Source: Lutibacter sp. HS1-25 (GTDB lineage: Bacteria; Bacteroidota; Bacteroidia; Flavobacteriales; Flavobacteriaceae). From it: a DNA stretch of 64,000 nucleotides. The notes below the pieces were generated by a model. The model was not told the DNA's origin. It searched no databases and saw only the letters and a program-made list of their open reading frames with translations. The translations under genes and the position numbers were made by a program. Below are positions 45,447 to 54,310 of the stretch, in pieces (the first letter of the stretch is position 1; every line of letters begins with the position of its first letter). The stretch spans positions 1-64,000 of the forward strand of contig NZ_RHLN01000006.1 of NCBI RefSeq assembly GCF_004121075.1, given 5' to 3'.

Positions 45447-45770
45447 ATGAGTAAGATAATCAAAATTTTAGGTACAGGTTGCCCAAGTTGTAAAAGCGCC
45501 GAAAAAGTAGTTTCAGAAGTCGTAAGCGAATTAAATATAGACGCTAAAATAATTAAAGTCACTGAAATAGTAGACATTATGATGTATGATGTTATGAGAA
45601 CTCCTGCTATTGTAATTGATGAAAAAGTGGTTATTAAAGGTAAAATTCCTACTAAAGAAGAAATAAAAGCGCTTTTAGTTGATAATTTTGCGAACAACGC
45701 TTGTTGCTCTGATGAAAATTCAGGTGCTTCTTGTTGTTCTGACGATGAAAAAAATACGGGTTGTTGCTAA
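45447..45770 (+). CDS. Thioredoxin-family protein with three C-terminal Cys pairs
   Basis: This 107-residue protein is of the small redox-active disulfide type: LGTGCPSCKSAEKVV gives the CxxC, and MRTPAIVIDEKVVIKGK holds the cis-Pro. The tail has three vicinal pairs (ACCSDENSG, SCCSDDEK, GCC), absent from ordinary members. It probably reduces arsenate reductase or holds As(III). The preceding gene ends 20 nt upstream. Confidence 0.88.
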   Translation: MSKIIKILGTGCPSCKSAEKVVSEVVSELNIDAKIIKVTEIVDIMMYDVMRTPAIVIDEKVVIKGKIPTKEEIKALLVDNFANNACCSDENSGASCCSDDEKNTGCC

Positions 45771-45898
45771 CATTTTCGTCTATTTCAGTGTTTTTCTAAC
45801 CCGGTGAAAATGTATCGAGAAGTTTTCGGTTAAAATATTAGCTTCTCAACGCACTGCTCCTAAAGTCGAAGCACTCGAAATGACGTTTTAAAAAACTA
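45771..45898. repeat. Palindromic intergenic repeat element in the arsenic operon
   Basis: Inverted pairs such as CATTTTC (45770-45776) / GAAAATG (45805-45811) and GAGAAG (45816-45821) / CTTCTC (45842-45847) are followed by GTCGAAGCACTCGAAATGACG. This style of sequence is common between genes in flavobacteria. It could be a REP-like element placed between the thioredoxin and arsenate reductase genes. Confidence 0.5.
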
Positions 45899-45914
45899 TT
45901 AAAAATTAAAAACA

Positions 45915-46526
45915 ATGGTATTTCAAGAAATAAACAATACAATAGATACTATAAAAAACCTAACAATCTCAACTGAGCGAAAGTTGGAATTACAACCTTT
46001 TATAGATTTTATTCAAGAGAAAGTTTCAGGTGGTAAAAATGTAAATCTAAATTTTATTTGCACACATAATTCACGTAGAAGTCATTTGTCACAAGTTTGG
46101 GCACAGGTTGCTGCTTATTATTACAATGTAAAAAATGTACATTGTTACTCTGGCGGAACCGAAGCTACCGCTATGTTTCCAATGGCAGCTCAAACACTGG
46201 CTTCCGCAGGTTTTCATATTGTAAAATTATCTGAAGAAAGCAATCCGGTTTACAGTATCAAGTATGCCGAAAATGAACATCCTATTATTGGATTTTCTAA
46301 AACTTACGATAACAGTTTCAACCCAAAAAGCGAATTTGCAGCGATTATGACTTGCAACAATGCCGATGTTGGTTGCCCTTTTATTCCGGGAGCAGATGCA
46401 CGAATTCCTGTAAAATACAACGATCCAAAAGCGTTTGACAACACACCTCAACAAGCAGAAAAATATAAAGAACGAAGCAATCAAATCGCTTCAGAAATGC
46501 TCTATGTTTTTTCACAAATTAAATAA
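45915..46526 (+). CDS. arsC: Arsenate reductase-like low-molecular-weight phosphatase
   Basis: This 203-residue protein has the phosphatase loop Cys49-T-H-N-S-R-R55 ([14 protein letters not shown]), [11 protein letters not shown], and the C-terminal [21 protein letters not shown] with further Cys. The group belongs to the LMW-PTP-type arsenate reductases and is often next to acr3 in Bacteroidota. It reduces As(V) to As(III), probably with the thioredoxin upstream. It ends 2 nt before acr3. Confidence 0.9.
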   Translation: MVFQEINNTIDTIKNLTISTERKLELQPFIDFIQEKVSGGKNVNLNFICTHNSRRSHLSQVWAQVAAYYYNVKNVHCYSGGTEATAMFPMAAQTLASAGFHIVKLSEESNPVYSIKYAENEHPIIGFSKTYDNSFNPKSEFAAIMTCNNADVGCPFIPGADARIPVKYNDPKAFDNTPQQAEKYKERSNQIASEMLYVFSQIK

Positions 46527-46528
46527 CA

Positions 46529-47560
46529 ATGAAGAAAAAATTAAGTTTTTTAGATAGTTACTTAACATTATGGATTTTTGTAGCTATGGCTATAGGTGTT
46601 GGACTTGGATATTTTATCCCAACATTTCCCAATGTAATAAACTCATTTAGCAGCGGAACAACTAATATCCCTATTGCAATTGGGTTGATTTTAATGATGT
46701 ATCCACCTTTGGCAAAGGTCAACTATTCACTATTGCCAAAAGTTTTTAGAAATACCAAAATTTTATCTATTTCGCTTATCCTAAACTGGATAATTGGACC
46801 TGTTTTAATGTTTGTATTGGCAATCACATTTTTACGTGATTACCCCGAATATATGGTTGGACTTATATTAATTGGCTTGGCGCGTTGCATTGCAATGGTT
46901 TTGGTTTGGAACGACCTTGCAGAAGGTAGTGCTGAATATGGTGCAGGTTTGGTTGCTTTAAACAGTATTTTTCAGGTTTTTGCGTACAGTTTTTATGCAT
47001 GGATTTTTATAACAGTGCTTCCTCCTTATTTTGGGTTTGAAGGCGCTATTGTAGACATTTCAATAGGAACAATTGCTGAAAGTGTTGCTATTTATTTGGG
47101 AATTCCATTTGTGATGGGAATTTTAAGCAGACTTATTTTAGTAAAAATTAAAGGTGAAGAATGGTACACCAAAAAATTTATTCCTACAATTTCACCAATA
47201 ACCTTAATTGCATTGTTATTTACAATTGTGGTGATGTTCTCACTTAAAGGAGAATTAATTGTTGAAATTCCTATGGATGTGCTACTTATTGCAGTTCCTT
47301 TACTTGTTTATTTTAGCATCATGTTTATTATTGGATTTTTCTTTACAAAAGCAATGGGTGCTGAATATGACAAAACCGCGGCGGTTGCATTTACAGCAGC
47401 AGGAAACAATTTTGAATTGGCCATTGCAGTTGCCATTGCCGTTTTTGGGTTGAACTCTGGTCAAGCATTTGCAGGAGTTATTGGTCCATTGGTAGAAGTA
47501 CCAGCACTTATTTTGTTAGTGCGTGTTTCATTTTGGTTGAAGAAAAAATACTACGCTTAA
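46529..47560 (+). CDS. acr3: ACR3-family arsenite efflux permease
   Basis: This 343-residue protein has ten predicted membrane helices. It carries the ACR3 marks [31 protein letters not shown] with the key Cys, [16 protein letters not shown], and [20 protein letters not shown]. It exports arsenite (and possibly antimonite). It is immediately followed by the ArsP-like permease (TAA then ATG). Confidence 0.96.
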   Translation: MKKKLSFLDSYLTLWIFVAMAIGVGLGYFIPTFPNVINSFSSGTTNIPIAIGLILMMYPPLAKVNYSLLPKVFRNTKILSISLILNWIIGPVLMFVLAITFLRDYPEYMVGLILIGLARCIAMVLVWNDLAEGSAEYGAGLVALNSIFQVFAYSFYAWIFITVLPPYFGFEGAIVDISIGTIAESVAIYLGIPFVMGILSRLILVKIKGEEWYTKKFIPTISPITLIALLFTIVVMFSLKGELIVEIPMDVLLIAVPLLVYFSIMFIIGFFFTKAMGAEYDKTAAVAFTAAGNNFELAIAVAIAVFGLNSGQAFAGVIGPLVEVPALILLVRVSFWLKKKYYA

Positions 47561-48541
47561 ATGATGTTTGATTGGATTCAACAGTTAGCTGATTGGTTGG
47601 TTTTTGATGTGCTAAACTTAAAAGAAGGAGCTCATTTAGCCAACGCTTTAAATTTCTTTATTTACGATAGTATCAAAATCCTGTTATTGGTTTTTGTTAT
47701 TATTTTTTTTATGGGCATTATAAATAGTTATTTTCCTGTTGAAAAAGTGCGCAATTATCTATCGCGTAAAAAATTATATGGCTTTGAATATTTAATGGCA
47801 TCGTTATTTGGCGTTGTAACTCCGTTTTGCTCTTGCTCATCGGTGCCATTGTTTATTGGTTTTGTAAAAGGTGGAATTCCGTTAGGCGTTACCTTTGCTT
47901 TTTTAATAACATCGCCACTAGTTAACGAAGTTGCTATTGGGTTGTTTATTGGACTGTTTGGATTAAAAATCACCATTATTTATGTAATTAGTGGTATTTT
48001 ATTAGGAACCATTTCGGGCATCATTCTTCAAAAGTTAAAACTCGAAAAATATTTAACACCTTGGGTGCAACAAGTTCTAGAAAACTCAAAACACGAAACA
48101 GAAAAATTTGAATTGGAAGGAACAAGTTTTAAAGCTAAATTACCTTTTATTTGGAATGAAACTAAATCTGTTTTAAAAGGAATTTTACCTTATGTACTTA
48201 TTGGAATTGCTATTGGCGGTTTAATGCACGGCTATATTCCTGAAGGTTTTTTTGAACAATATATGAGCAAAGACAACCTTTTTGCAGTTCCACTAGCTAC
48301 CATTATGGCTGTGCCAATGTATATGAATGCTTCAGGCGTTTTACCAGTAGTTCAGGTATTGGTTTCAAAGGGAATTCCTTTAGGAACTGCTATTGCATTT
48401 ATGATGGGTGTTGTTGGACTGTCTTTACCCGAAGCAATGCTACTTAAAAAAGTAATGACCTTAAAGCTTATTTTTATATTCTTCTCAACAGTAACACTTT
48501 GTATTGTTATTTCAGGATATTTATTTAACATCATATTATAA
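47561..48541 (+). CDS. ArsP/UPF0718-type permease
   Basis: This 326-residue membrane protein has two repeats. The first holds FGVVTPFCSCSSVPLFIGFVKGG and AFLITSPLVNEVA; the second holds AVPMYMNASGVLPVVQVLVSKGIPLGTAIAFMMGVVGLSLPE. This YraQ/ArsP pattern is found in exporters of methylated As(III) such as roxarsone(III), and in other metal permeases. The FCSCS cysteines may bind As(III). Location after acr3 supports an arsenical role. Confidence 0.8.
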   Translation: MMFDWIQQLADWLVFDVLNLKEGAHLANALNFFIYDSIKILLLVFVIIFFMGIINSYFPVEKVRNYLSRKKLYGFEYLMASLFGVVTPFCSCSSVPLFIGFVKGGIPLGVTFAFLITSPLVNEVAIGLFIGLFGLKITIIYVISGILLGTISGIILQKLKLEKYLTPWVQQVLENSKHETEKFELEGTSFKAKLPFIWNETKSVLKGILPYVLIGIAIGGLMHGYIPEGFFEQYMSKDNLFAVPLATIMAVPMYMNASGVLPVVQVLVSKGIPLGTAIAFMMGVVGLSLPEAMLLKKVMTLKLIFIFFSTVTLCIVISGYLFNIIL

Positions 48542-48559
48542 ATCAAAAAATCAATCAAA

Positions 48560-49042
48560 ATGAAATCGAAGACTCACAAAAACAAAAAACAAATTAAAAA
48601 ATTGAGTAAAACAATCCAATTTCTCTCAGTTATAGTTATTGGTTTAATACTTACATCTTGTAACGCCCAGGATAAGAAAAAACCAGATTCTGTAGGTAAA
48701 TCTGTTACAAAAATAGAAGTTTTAGACTTTCACTCAACCCACAGATGTATGACTTGTAATGCTATTGAAGCCAATACAAAATACACTTTGGAAACCTATT
48801 TTTCACAAGAATTAAAAGATAATAAGATCACTTTTCAAGTTATTAATGTAGACGAAAAGGAGCACGAAAAAATTGCTGAAAAATTTGAAGCGTCTGGAAC
48901 ATCGCTATTTTTAAATGTGATAAAAAACGGAAAAGAAACCCAAATAGATTTAACCAATTTTGCATTTATGAATGGAAATAACCAACAAGTATTTTCAAAA
49001 GAACTAAAAATAAAAATCGAAAACGAATTAAAGGCGCTCTAA
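48560..49042 (+). CDS. arsF: ArsF-like thioredoxin-fold lipoprotein
   Basis: This 160-residue protein has a long basic N-terminus, a signal peptide, and a lipobox (LILTSCNAQ). A thioredoxin-like domain follows, with CMTC in STHRCMTCNAIEANT. It resembles proteins annotated as nitrophenyl-compound nitroreductase subunit ArsF, linked to aromatic arsenicals. The next gene encodes a CcdA-like membrane protein, which would deliver electrons to this CxxC. It abuts that gene with no gap. Confidence 0.8.
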   Translation: MKSKTHKNKKQIKKLSKTIQFLSVIVIGLILTSCNAQDKKKPDSVGKSVTKIEVLDFHSTHRCMTCNAIEANTKYTLETYFSQELKDNKITFQVINVDEKEHEKIAEKFEASGTSLFLNVIKNGKETQIDLTNFAFMNGNNQQVFSKELKIKIENELKAL

Positions 49043-49750
49043 ATGGATGTTTTACAAGCTCTTTTAGACAATTATAATTTTCCAATTTTATCGGCATTTA
49101 TATTAGGGTTAATGACCGCAATTAGCCCTTGTCCATTGGCAACCAACATTACTGCAACTGCTTTTATATCTAAAAATATTTCGAATAAAAGAAAAGTTTT
49201 TTTAAGCGGATTATTGTATTCATTAGGAAGAGGTTTTAGTTATACTACAATTGGCTTGATATTGTATTTTGGTGCAAGTAAATTTCACATTGCTCGTTTC
49301 TTTAACCAAAATGGAGAAAAATATTTAGGTCCTTTGTTGCTAATTATTGGATTGATAATGCTAAATATTATAAAATTTAACTTTTTAGGAAAATCAAATT
49401 TTCTAGAAAAACTATCTGATAAATTTAAAGACAAAGGTTTATTAGGTTCTTTTTTAATAGGTGTAATTTTTTCTTTGGCATTTTGTCCGTATAGTGGAGC
49501 ATTGTTTTTCGGAATGTTAATTCCTATGACAATTGTAGCTGTAGACGGACTTTATTTACCTATTATTTTTGCATTTGGAACAGGATTACCTGTAATTCTA
49601 TTCACTTATTTGTTGGCTTTTACAGCTGGGAAGGTTGGAATATTTTATAACAGCATTTCTAAAATTGAAAAAATAATGAGAATATGTGCAGGTATTGTTT
49701 TTATAATCACAGGATTATACTATATATTAATTTTTGTTTCGTTTATTTAA
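49043..49750 (+). CDS. arsG: ArsG-family CcdA-like membrane protein
   Basis: This 235-residue protein has six membrane helices and the DsbD/CcdA pattern: TAISPCPLATNIT in the first half and SLAFCPYSGALFFG in the second, each with a Cys. It matches transporters annotated as ArsG, proposed to export aromatic arsenicals. The CcdA-like fold also fits electron transfer to the ArsF-like lipoprotein encoded just before. Confidence 0.8.
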   Translation: MDVLQALLDNYNFPILSAFILGLMTAISPCPLATNITATAFISKNISNKRKVFLSGLLYSLGRGFSYTTIGLILYFGASKFHIARFFNQNGEKYLGPLLLIIGLIMLNIIKFNFLGKSNFLEKLSDKFKDKGLLGSFLIGVIFSLAFCPYSGALFFGMLIPMTIVAVDGLYLPIIFAFGTGLPVILFTYLLAFTAGKVGIFYNSISKIEKIMRICAGIVFIITGLYYILIFVSFI

Positions 49751-49777
49751 TTTATTAAATTAGCAAAAAAAAACACT

Positions 49778-49879
49778 ATGAAACTTATAAACAAAATAAA
49801 AGAAACACCTATTCAAACTAAAATTTTGATGGTTGTTGTTGTCTTGGCTATTTTATTTTACACTTGTATAATGGAGTAA
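49778..49879 (+). CDS. Small single-helix membrane ORF (33 aa) at the end of the arsenic operon
   Basis: The ATG at 49778 opens a 33-residue ORF: KLINKIKETPIQTK, then a hydrophobic helix ILMVVVVLAILFYTC, then IME. It lies 27 nt after arsG on the same strand. The Lys-rich N-terminus and single helix look like a real tiny membrane protein rather than chance. No family is recognised. Confidence 0.5.
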   Translation: MKLINKIKETPIQTKILMVVVVLAILFYTCIME

Positions 49880-49924
49880 TACCAAGTTAAACTTCTTAGA
49901 TTTTTAAGACAATGCTTTAATAAC

Positions 49925-50149
49925 TTATTGGCTTTGCATTTTATTTAAAACCCACTTTACCCTGCCTACTTTACCCGATGTCAATTGCACTTTAATACCG
50001 TGTGGATGATTTGGAGAATTTGTTAAAAGACGCGAAACAATGCCTTCGGTTAATTCACCTGAACGCTGGTGTTGTTTTTGAACCACCTCAACAGTTGCTC
50101 CAATGTAAATGTTTTTTCTATTGGTACCTGCTACCCTTTCTTCACTCAT
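49925..50149 (-). CDS. YwbE-family protein (DUF2196)
   Basis: The ATG at 50149 gives 74 residues and fits the family's start. The longer in-frame start at 50185 would run into the MOSC gene. The protein contains NIYIGATVEVVQKQHQRSG, then EGIVSRLLTNSPNHPHGIKVQL and KVGRVKWVL, the DUF2196/YwbE pattern. It is a small beta-rich protein of unknown function. It begins 4 nt after the MOSC gene. Confidence 0.88.
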   Translation of the reverse strand: MSEERVAGTNRKNIYIGATVEVVQKQHQRSGELTEGIVSRLLTNSPNHPHGIKVQLTSGKVGRVKWVLNKMQSQ

Positions 50150-50153
50150 AAAA

Positions 50154-50699
50154 TTAAGGTTTTGTAGTGTCGTAAACCGCTGCAATTGTTGGTGAATTTT
50201 CAGCTTTTTTAATCAATAACAATGTGTCGCCAACAGCAACTTTTCCTGTTTTTAAAACTTTAAAATAGATGCCACTTTTAGATGAATTCCAAAATTGTTT
50301 TAAAACAGCCTGTGTGCCAAATCGCAATCCCAATTTAAAACAAGGTTCTCTAGGTTTGGTAACTTCTAAAATAACTTCACCTAATTGATAAGTGTTTCCA
50401 ACATATATTTCGGTTTCTTCTAAATTAGAGATGGTTAAGTTTTCGCCAAACATACCGTAATCCCACGCTAAATTTGGATACAAATTTTTCCAATATGCAT
50501 AATGATTTTCAGAATAACCATAGACTGCTTTTTCAATTCCTCCATGGTATCTTCGGTCAATTACAGCATCATTTTCTACATCTTCTTCACCCAAAAAAAT
50601 AGCACCTTCAACAGGATATTTAAAAATCCCTGTTTCAACTATTTTACCTTTGTAATTGATAACTTTTTTCTCACCAATATTTACGGACTTTACAATCAT
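50154..50699 (-). CDS. MOSC-domain protein
   Basis: This 181-residue protein has DRRYHGGIEKAVYGYS, GMFGENLTISNL, and the conserved Cys in EPCFKLGLRFG. These fit the MOSC domain of YiiM-type proteins related to the molybdenum cofactor sulfurase C-terminus. YiiM-type MOSC proteins help reduce N-hydroxylated compounds. It overlaps the GH3-like gene by 4 nt. Confidence 0.9.
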   Translation of the reverse strand: MIVKSVNIGEKKVINYKGKIVETGIFKYPVEGAIFLGEEDVENDAVIDRRYHGGIEKAVYGYSENHYAYWKNLYPNLAWDYGMFGENLTISNLEETEIYVGNTYQLGEVILEVTKPREPCFKLGLRFGTQAVLKQFWNSSKSGIYFKVLKTGKVAVGDTLLLIKKAENSPTIAAVYDTTKP

Positions 50700-52192
50700 T
50701 TTTCTTTAAACTTTAACAATTCATCTGCAATTTTTCGATCGTTTGATAAACGTGGCACTTTATTTTGACCACCTAATTTACCAACAGATTTCATATAACT
50801 ATTAAAACCGCCTTTTTCAATTACAGTAATTTTTAAAGGCTGCAATACTTTACCAACAATTAAATCGTAATAATAGCTATTTTGTTTTTGCAATGCTGCG
50901 TCAATATTTTTAGCAAGCAAAGCCAAATCGTCAGGTTTGTTTTCAAATTCGATAAACCATTCGTGATAAGGCAGTTCATTTACTGGCGTAATTTGAGGCG
51001 CCACAGTAAACTCATTAATACTTATGTTGGTATTTTCAGTTTGTAAATTCAGAGCTCTTTCAACTTCTTTTCCAATTACATGTTCTCCAAAAGCAGATAT
51101 ATAATGTTTGATTCGACCCGAAACAACAATTCTATACGGATTTAAAGACACAAACTCAACCGTGTCACCAATATTATAACCCCAAAGTCCGGCATTGGTA
51201 TTTAAAATAAGTACATAATTTACCCCGAGTTTTACATCTGCCAATGAAATTCTTGTAGGATTTTCATCAAAAAAAGTTTCCGCAGGAATAAATTCATAAA
51301 AAATACCATTGTTAACTAACAACAACATTCCTTGTTCAAACTGAGAATCTTGATAAGATATAAAACCTTCTGAAGCAGGATACAACTCAATAGAATCTAC
51401 TTTTCTTCCAATTAAATTTTCAAATTTATTGCGATAAGGCTCATAGTTTACACCACCATAAACAAACAAATCAAAATTTGGGAACACCTCACCTACTTTT
51501 TTCCCTGTTCTTTCAACAATTCTTTCAAAATACATTTGCACCCACGAAGGAATTCCACCAATTAAGGTCATATCTTCTTTAATTGTTTCATCAATAATGG
51601 CTTCAACCTTGGTTTCCCAATCTTCAATACAATTTGTTTCCCAGCTTGGCAATCGGTTTTTGGTTAAATAATTTGGCACATAATGCGCTGAAATACCTGA
51701 AAGACGACCAGTTTTTATACCATTTTTTTCACCCAACTCTGGACTTCCTTGTAAAAAAATCATTTTACCATTTAAAAAAGCGGTGTTTTTAGTTTCGTCT
51801 ATATAATGCAACAAGGCATTTCGCGCTGCATTAATATGCGTTGGCATAGATTCTTTTGTTAAGGGAATGTATTTTGTACCCGAAGTTGTACCCGAAGTTT
51901 TGGCAAAATAAAGCGGTTTACCTTTCCATAAAACATCTTTTTCACCAGCAACAACTCTTTCAATATATGGTTTTAAACCTTCATAATCTTTTACAGGAAC
52001 TTGCTTTTTAAAATCGTTATACGATTTAATTTTGCTGAAGCTATGATCTTTACCAAAAGCAGTATTTTCAGCTTGTTTTAAAAGCTTTTTCAACAATTTG
52101 TTTTGAACATTTACAGCGTCATTACTTTGCTTGTAAATTTTAGAAACAACTAGTTTTGCGAATGGTTTTGCTAAAATAGATTTTATATTCAT
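50696..52192 (-). CDS. GH3-like acyl-adenylate-forming protein
   Basis: This 498-residue protein resembles plant GH3 auxin-conjugating enzymes, as do many Bacteroidota proteins. It carries FAKTSGTTSGTKYIPLT as the phosphate loop, NFDLFVYGGVNYEPY, YPASEGFISYQ, and the later GRIKHYISAFGEHVI. It probably activates a carboxylate with ATP and joins it to an amine; the substrate is unknown. It overlaps the peptidase gene by 1 nt (TAATG). Confidence 0.92.
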   Translation of the reverse strand: MNIKSILAKPFAKLVVSKIYKQSNDAVNVQNKLLKKLLKQAENTAFGKDHSFSKIKSYNDFKKQVPVKDYEGLKPYIERVVAGEKDVLWKGKPLYFAKTSGTTSGTKYIPLTKESMPTHINAARNALLHYIDETKNTAFLNGKMIFLQGSPELGEKNGIKTGRLSGISAHYVPNYLTKNRLPSWETNCIEDWETKVEAIIDETIKEDMTLIGGIPSWVQMYFERIVERTGKKVGEVFPNFDLFVYGGVNYEPYRNKFENLIGRKVDSIELYPASEGFISYQDSQFEQGMLLLVNNGIFYEFIPAETFFDENPTRISLADVKLGVNYVLILNTNAGLWGYNIGDTVEFVSLNPYRIVVSGRIKHYISAFGEHVIGKEVERALNLQTENTNISINEFTVAPQITPVNELPYHEWFIEFENKPDDLALLAKNIDAALQKQNSYYYDLIVGKVLQPLKITVIEKGGFNSYMKSVGKLGGQNKVPRLSNDRKIADELLKFKEK

Positions 52193-53061
52193 TAGTCAAA
52201 GTCAATATAATTAATTGGGTTTACAGGATACCCATCACTCCATAACTCAAAATGCAAATGTGGACCTGTACTAAATTCGCCTGTATCACCTGCAGATGCA
52301 ATTGCTTCACCAGATTTTACCAAATCGCCCTGCACTTTATGAAGTGCCGTGTTGTGTTTGTAAATAGATATAAACCCTCCTGTATGTTCAACAATAATAA
52401 CATGGCCGGTTTGTGCTGTCCACTCTGCAAAAATTACGGTACCATCTGCAACAGATTTAACAGGTGTACCCATTTCAACAGCAATATCTACTGCAAAATG
52501 TTTTGTTTTTGGATTGTATCCATCTGTTAAACTTCCTGAAACTGGCGCAAAAAATACGATATCGGCATTTTTTGTAGCTTCATTAAATATACTATATCTA
52601 TCTGCACTTTCAATAGATTTTCTAAATTCTAAATCGGTTGGAGATGGATATAAATTCATAGAATCTTTATTGTATTTTACAGTTTGTAATACAGAATCTT
52701 TATCAAATTTAAAATCTTTTGTTTTACCGGTTAGCACTTCCTTAACTTTTTCGATATATAAATTATTTACATCCAACACCTCTGTTAAAGAATCTACTTG
52801 GTAAACTAATTGGGTGGCTTGTTTTTGTAATTTGGTTGAAGAATAACCCGGAATGTACTCTCTTAAATCTGTAAAAGCAATTAAAAATATGGTTCCAACT
52901 ATTAATAAAATAGAAAAAAGACCGCCAAAAACAAACACGTTTAATCTGGTTAATTTAAATGTTAACTTTTCTTCAAAAGTATCTTCATTAATAATTACCA
53001 AACGGTATTTATTAATCAGTTTTTCTTTAAATTTTCTTTTCTCTTTTATTTTTTCTTTCAT
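52192..53061 (-). CDS. M23-family membrane-anchored peptidase
   Basis: This 289-residue protein has a basic cytosolic N-terminus, one membrane helix (FVFGGLFSILLIVGTIFLI), a coiled-coil-prone stretch, and a C-terminal M23 (LytM) domain. The zinc ligands are visible in KHFAVDIA (HxxxD) and in GPHLHFELW, with YKHN also matching. It is a likely cell-wall endopeptidase, or an activator of one, in the periplasm. Confidence 0.94.
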   Translation of the reverse strand: MKEKIKEKRKFKEKLINKYRLVIINEDTFEEKLTFKLTRLNVFVFGGLFSILLIVGTIFLIAFTDLREYIPGYSSTKLQKQATQLVYQVDSLTEVLDVNNLYIEKVKEVLTGKTKDFKFDKDSVLQTVKYNKDSMNLYPSPTDLEFRKSIESADRYSIFNEATKNADIVFFAPVSGSLTDGYNPKTKHFAVDIAVEMGTPVKSVADGTVIFAEWTAQTGHVIIVEHTGGFISIYKHNTALHKVQGDLVKSGEAIASAGDTGEFSTGPHLHFELWSDGYPVNPINYIDFD

Positions 53062-53147
53062 AATTAAGTTCGAACAAATACAAATGGAAATATAGTTTAG
53101 TTAATTACAAGCCGACATTTATTTATGTTAAATCTAAGCTAAAATTA

Positions 53148-53726
53148 CTATTTATAAAAATTCATTTCATCAATATAATTCCAAACATTTGGCGGCAACA
53201 TAGCCCTAACATCTTTTTGGTCGTGAATTGCTTTTCTTATAAAAGTTGAAGAAATTTCAACAATTGGTGCGTTAACAAGGTGTACTTTTGGGTGTTTTAA
53301 TAATTCTATTGCAGTTTTACCATCTGAAATGCGTGGGTATACATACAACTCGTAATTTTGAAGAATGATTTCGTAATTTTTCCATTTTTGAAATCCCTTC
53401 AAATTATCTTCACCCATTATTAAACAAAACTGATTATCAGGAAATTTTTCTTCTAAATGAAGTAGGGTATTTATGGTATAATTTGGTTGAGTAAGCTTAA
53501 ATTCTATATCTGAAGTTTCTAGCTTTGGATAATCTTCAACAGCAATATTGGCAATGGCTAAACGGTGATGATTAGACAAAAGAGATTCTTTTTGCTTAAA
53601 CGGACTTAAAGGTGTTACCACAAACCAAACCTTGTCTAAATCTGAAAATTCAGCAAAATGATTTGCAATAATTATATGTCCAACATGAATTGGATTAAAA
53701 GTGCCAAAAAACAATCCTACTTTCAT
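53148..53726 (-). CDS. nadD: Nicotinate-nucleotide adenylyltransferase
   Basis: This 192-residue protein has the nucleotidyltransferase motif GTFNPIHVGH at residues 8-17, VTPLSPFKQ, MGEDNLKGFQKW, and the C-terminal ISSTFIRKAI. It makes nicotinate adenine dinucleotide in NAD synthesis. The ATG directly follows the gmk stop. Confidence 0.96.
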   Translation of the reverse strand: MKVGLFFGTFNPIHVGHIIIANHFAEFSDLDKVWFVVTPLSPFKQKESLLSNHHRLAIANIAVEDYPKLETSDIEFKLTQPNYTINTLLHLEEKFPDNQFCLIMGEDNLKGFQKWKNYEIILQNYELYVYPRISDGKTAIELLKHPKVHLVNAPIVEISSTFIRKAIHDQKDVRAMLPPNVWNYIDEMNFYK

Positions 53727-54299
53727 TTATAACACAAAATTTTTAACCAAATTACGTGCTTCTTGCTTTGCAACTTCCAAATTGTCATTTACTAAAATAA
53801 CATCAAATTGCTGCGCATATTCAAGTTCTTTTTCAGCTTTTAAAACACGTTCTTTAATTTTTTCTTCGCTGTCTGTTTGGCGATTTCTTAAACGGCGTTC
53901 CATTTCTTCAATAGAAGGTGGTTGCACAAAAATAGCCAAGGTTTGATCTGGAAATTGGTTTTTAATATTTAATCCTCCAACAACATCAATATCAAAAATT
54001 ACGTGTTTACCTAGGCTCCAAATACGCTCAACTTCATTTTTTAAAGTACCGTAATAATTGTTGGTATAAACTTCTTCCCACTCAATAAAATCTTCTTTTT
54101 CAATATGTTTTTGAAAAGCTTCAGCAGTAATAAAATAATAATCTTTTCCATCAATTTCTGCTCCGCGTTTAGCACGTGAAGTTGCTGAAATAGAAAAATC
54201 TAAATTCAAATCTGTTTGCTTCAACAAATCGTGCACAATTGTAGTTTTACCTGAACCTGAAGGTGCTGAAAAAACAATGAGTTTTCCTTCTTTTTTCAA
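53727..54299 (-). CDS. gmk: Guanylate kinase
   Basis: This 190-residue protein has the P-loop SAPSGSGKTT at residues 11-20, the GMP site ISATSRAKRGAEIDGKDY, and FIEWEEVYTNNYYGT. It phosphorylates GMP to GDP. The yicC-gmk-nadD order is usual in Bacteroidota. It lies 11 nt after yicC. Confidence 0.97.
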   Translation of the reverse strand: MKKEGKLIVFSAPSGSGKTTIVHDLLKQTDLNLDFSISATSRAKRGAEIDGKDYYFITAEAFQKHIEKEDFIEWEEVYTNNYYGTLKNEVERIWSLGKHVIFDIDVVGGLNIKNQFPDQTLAIFVQPPSIEEMERRLRNRQTDSEEKIKERVLKAEKELEYAQQFDVILVNDNLEVAKQEARNLVKNFVL

Positions 54300-54310
54300 A
54301 TCTTGTTATT

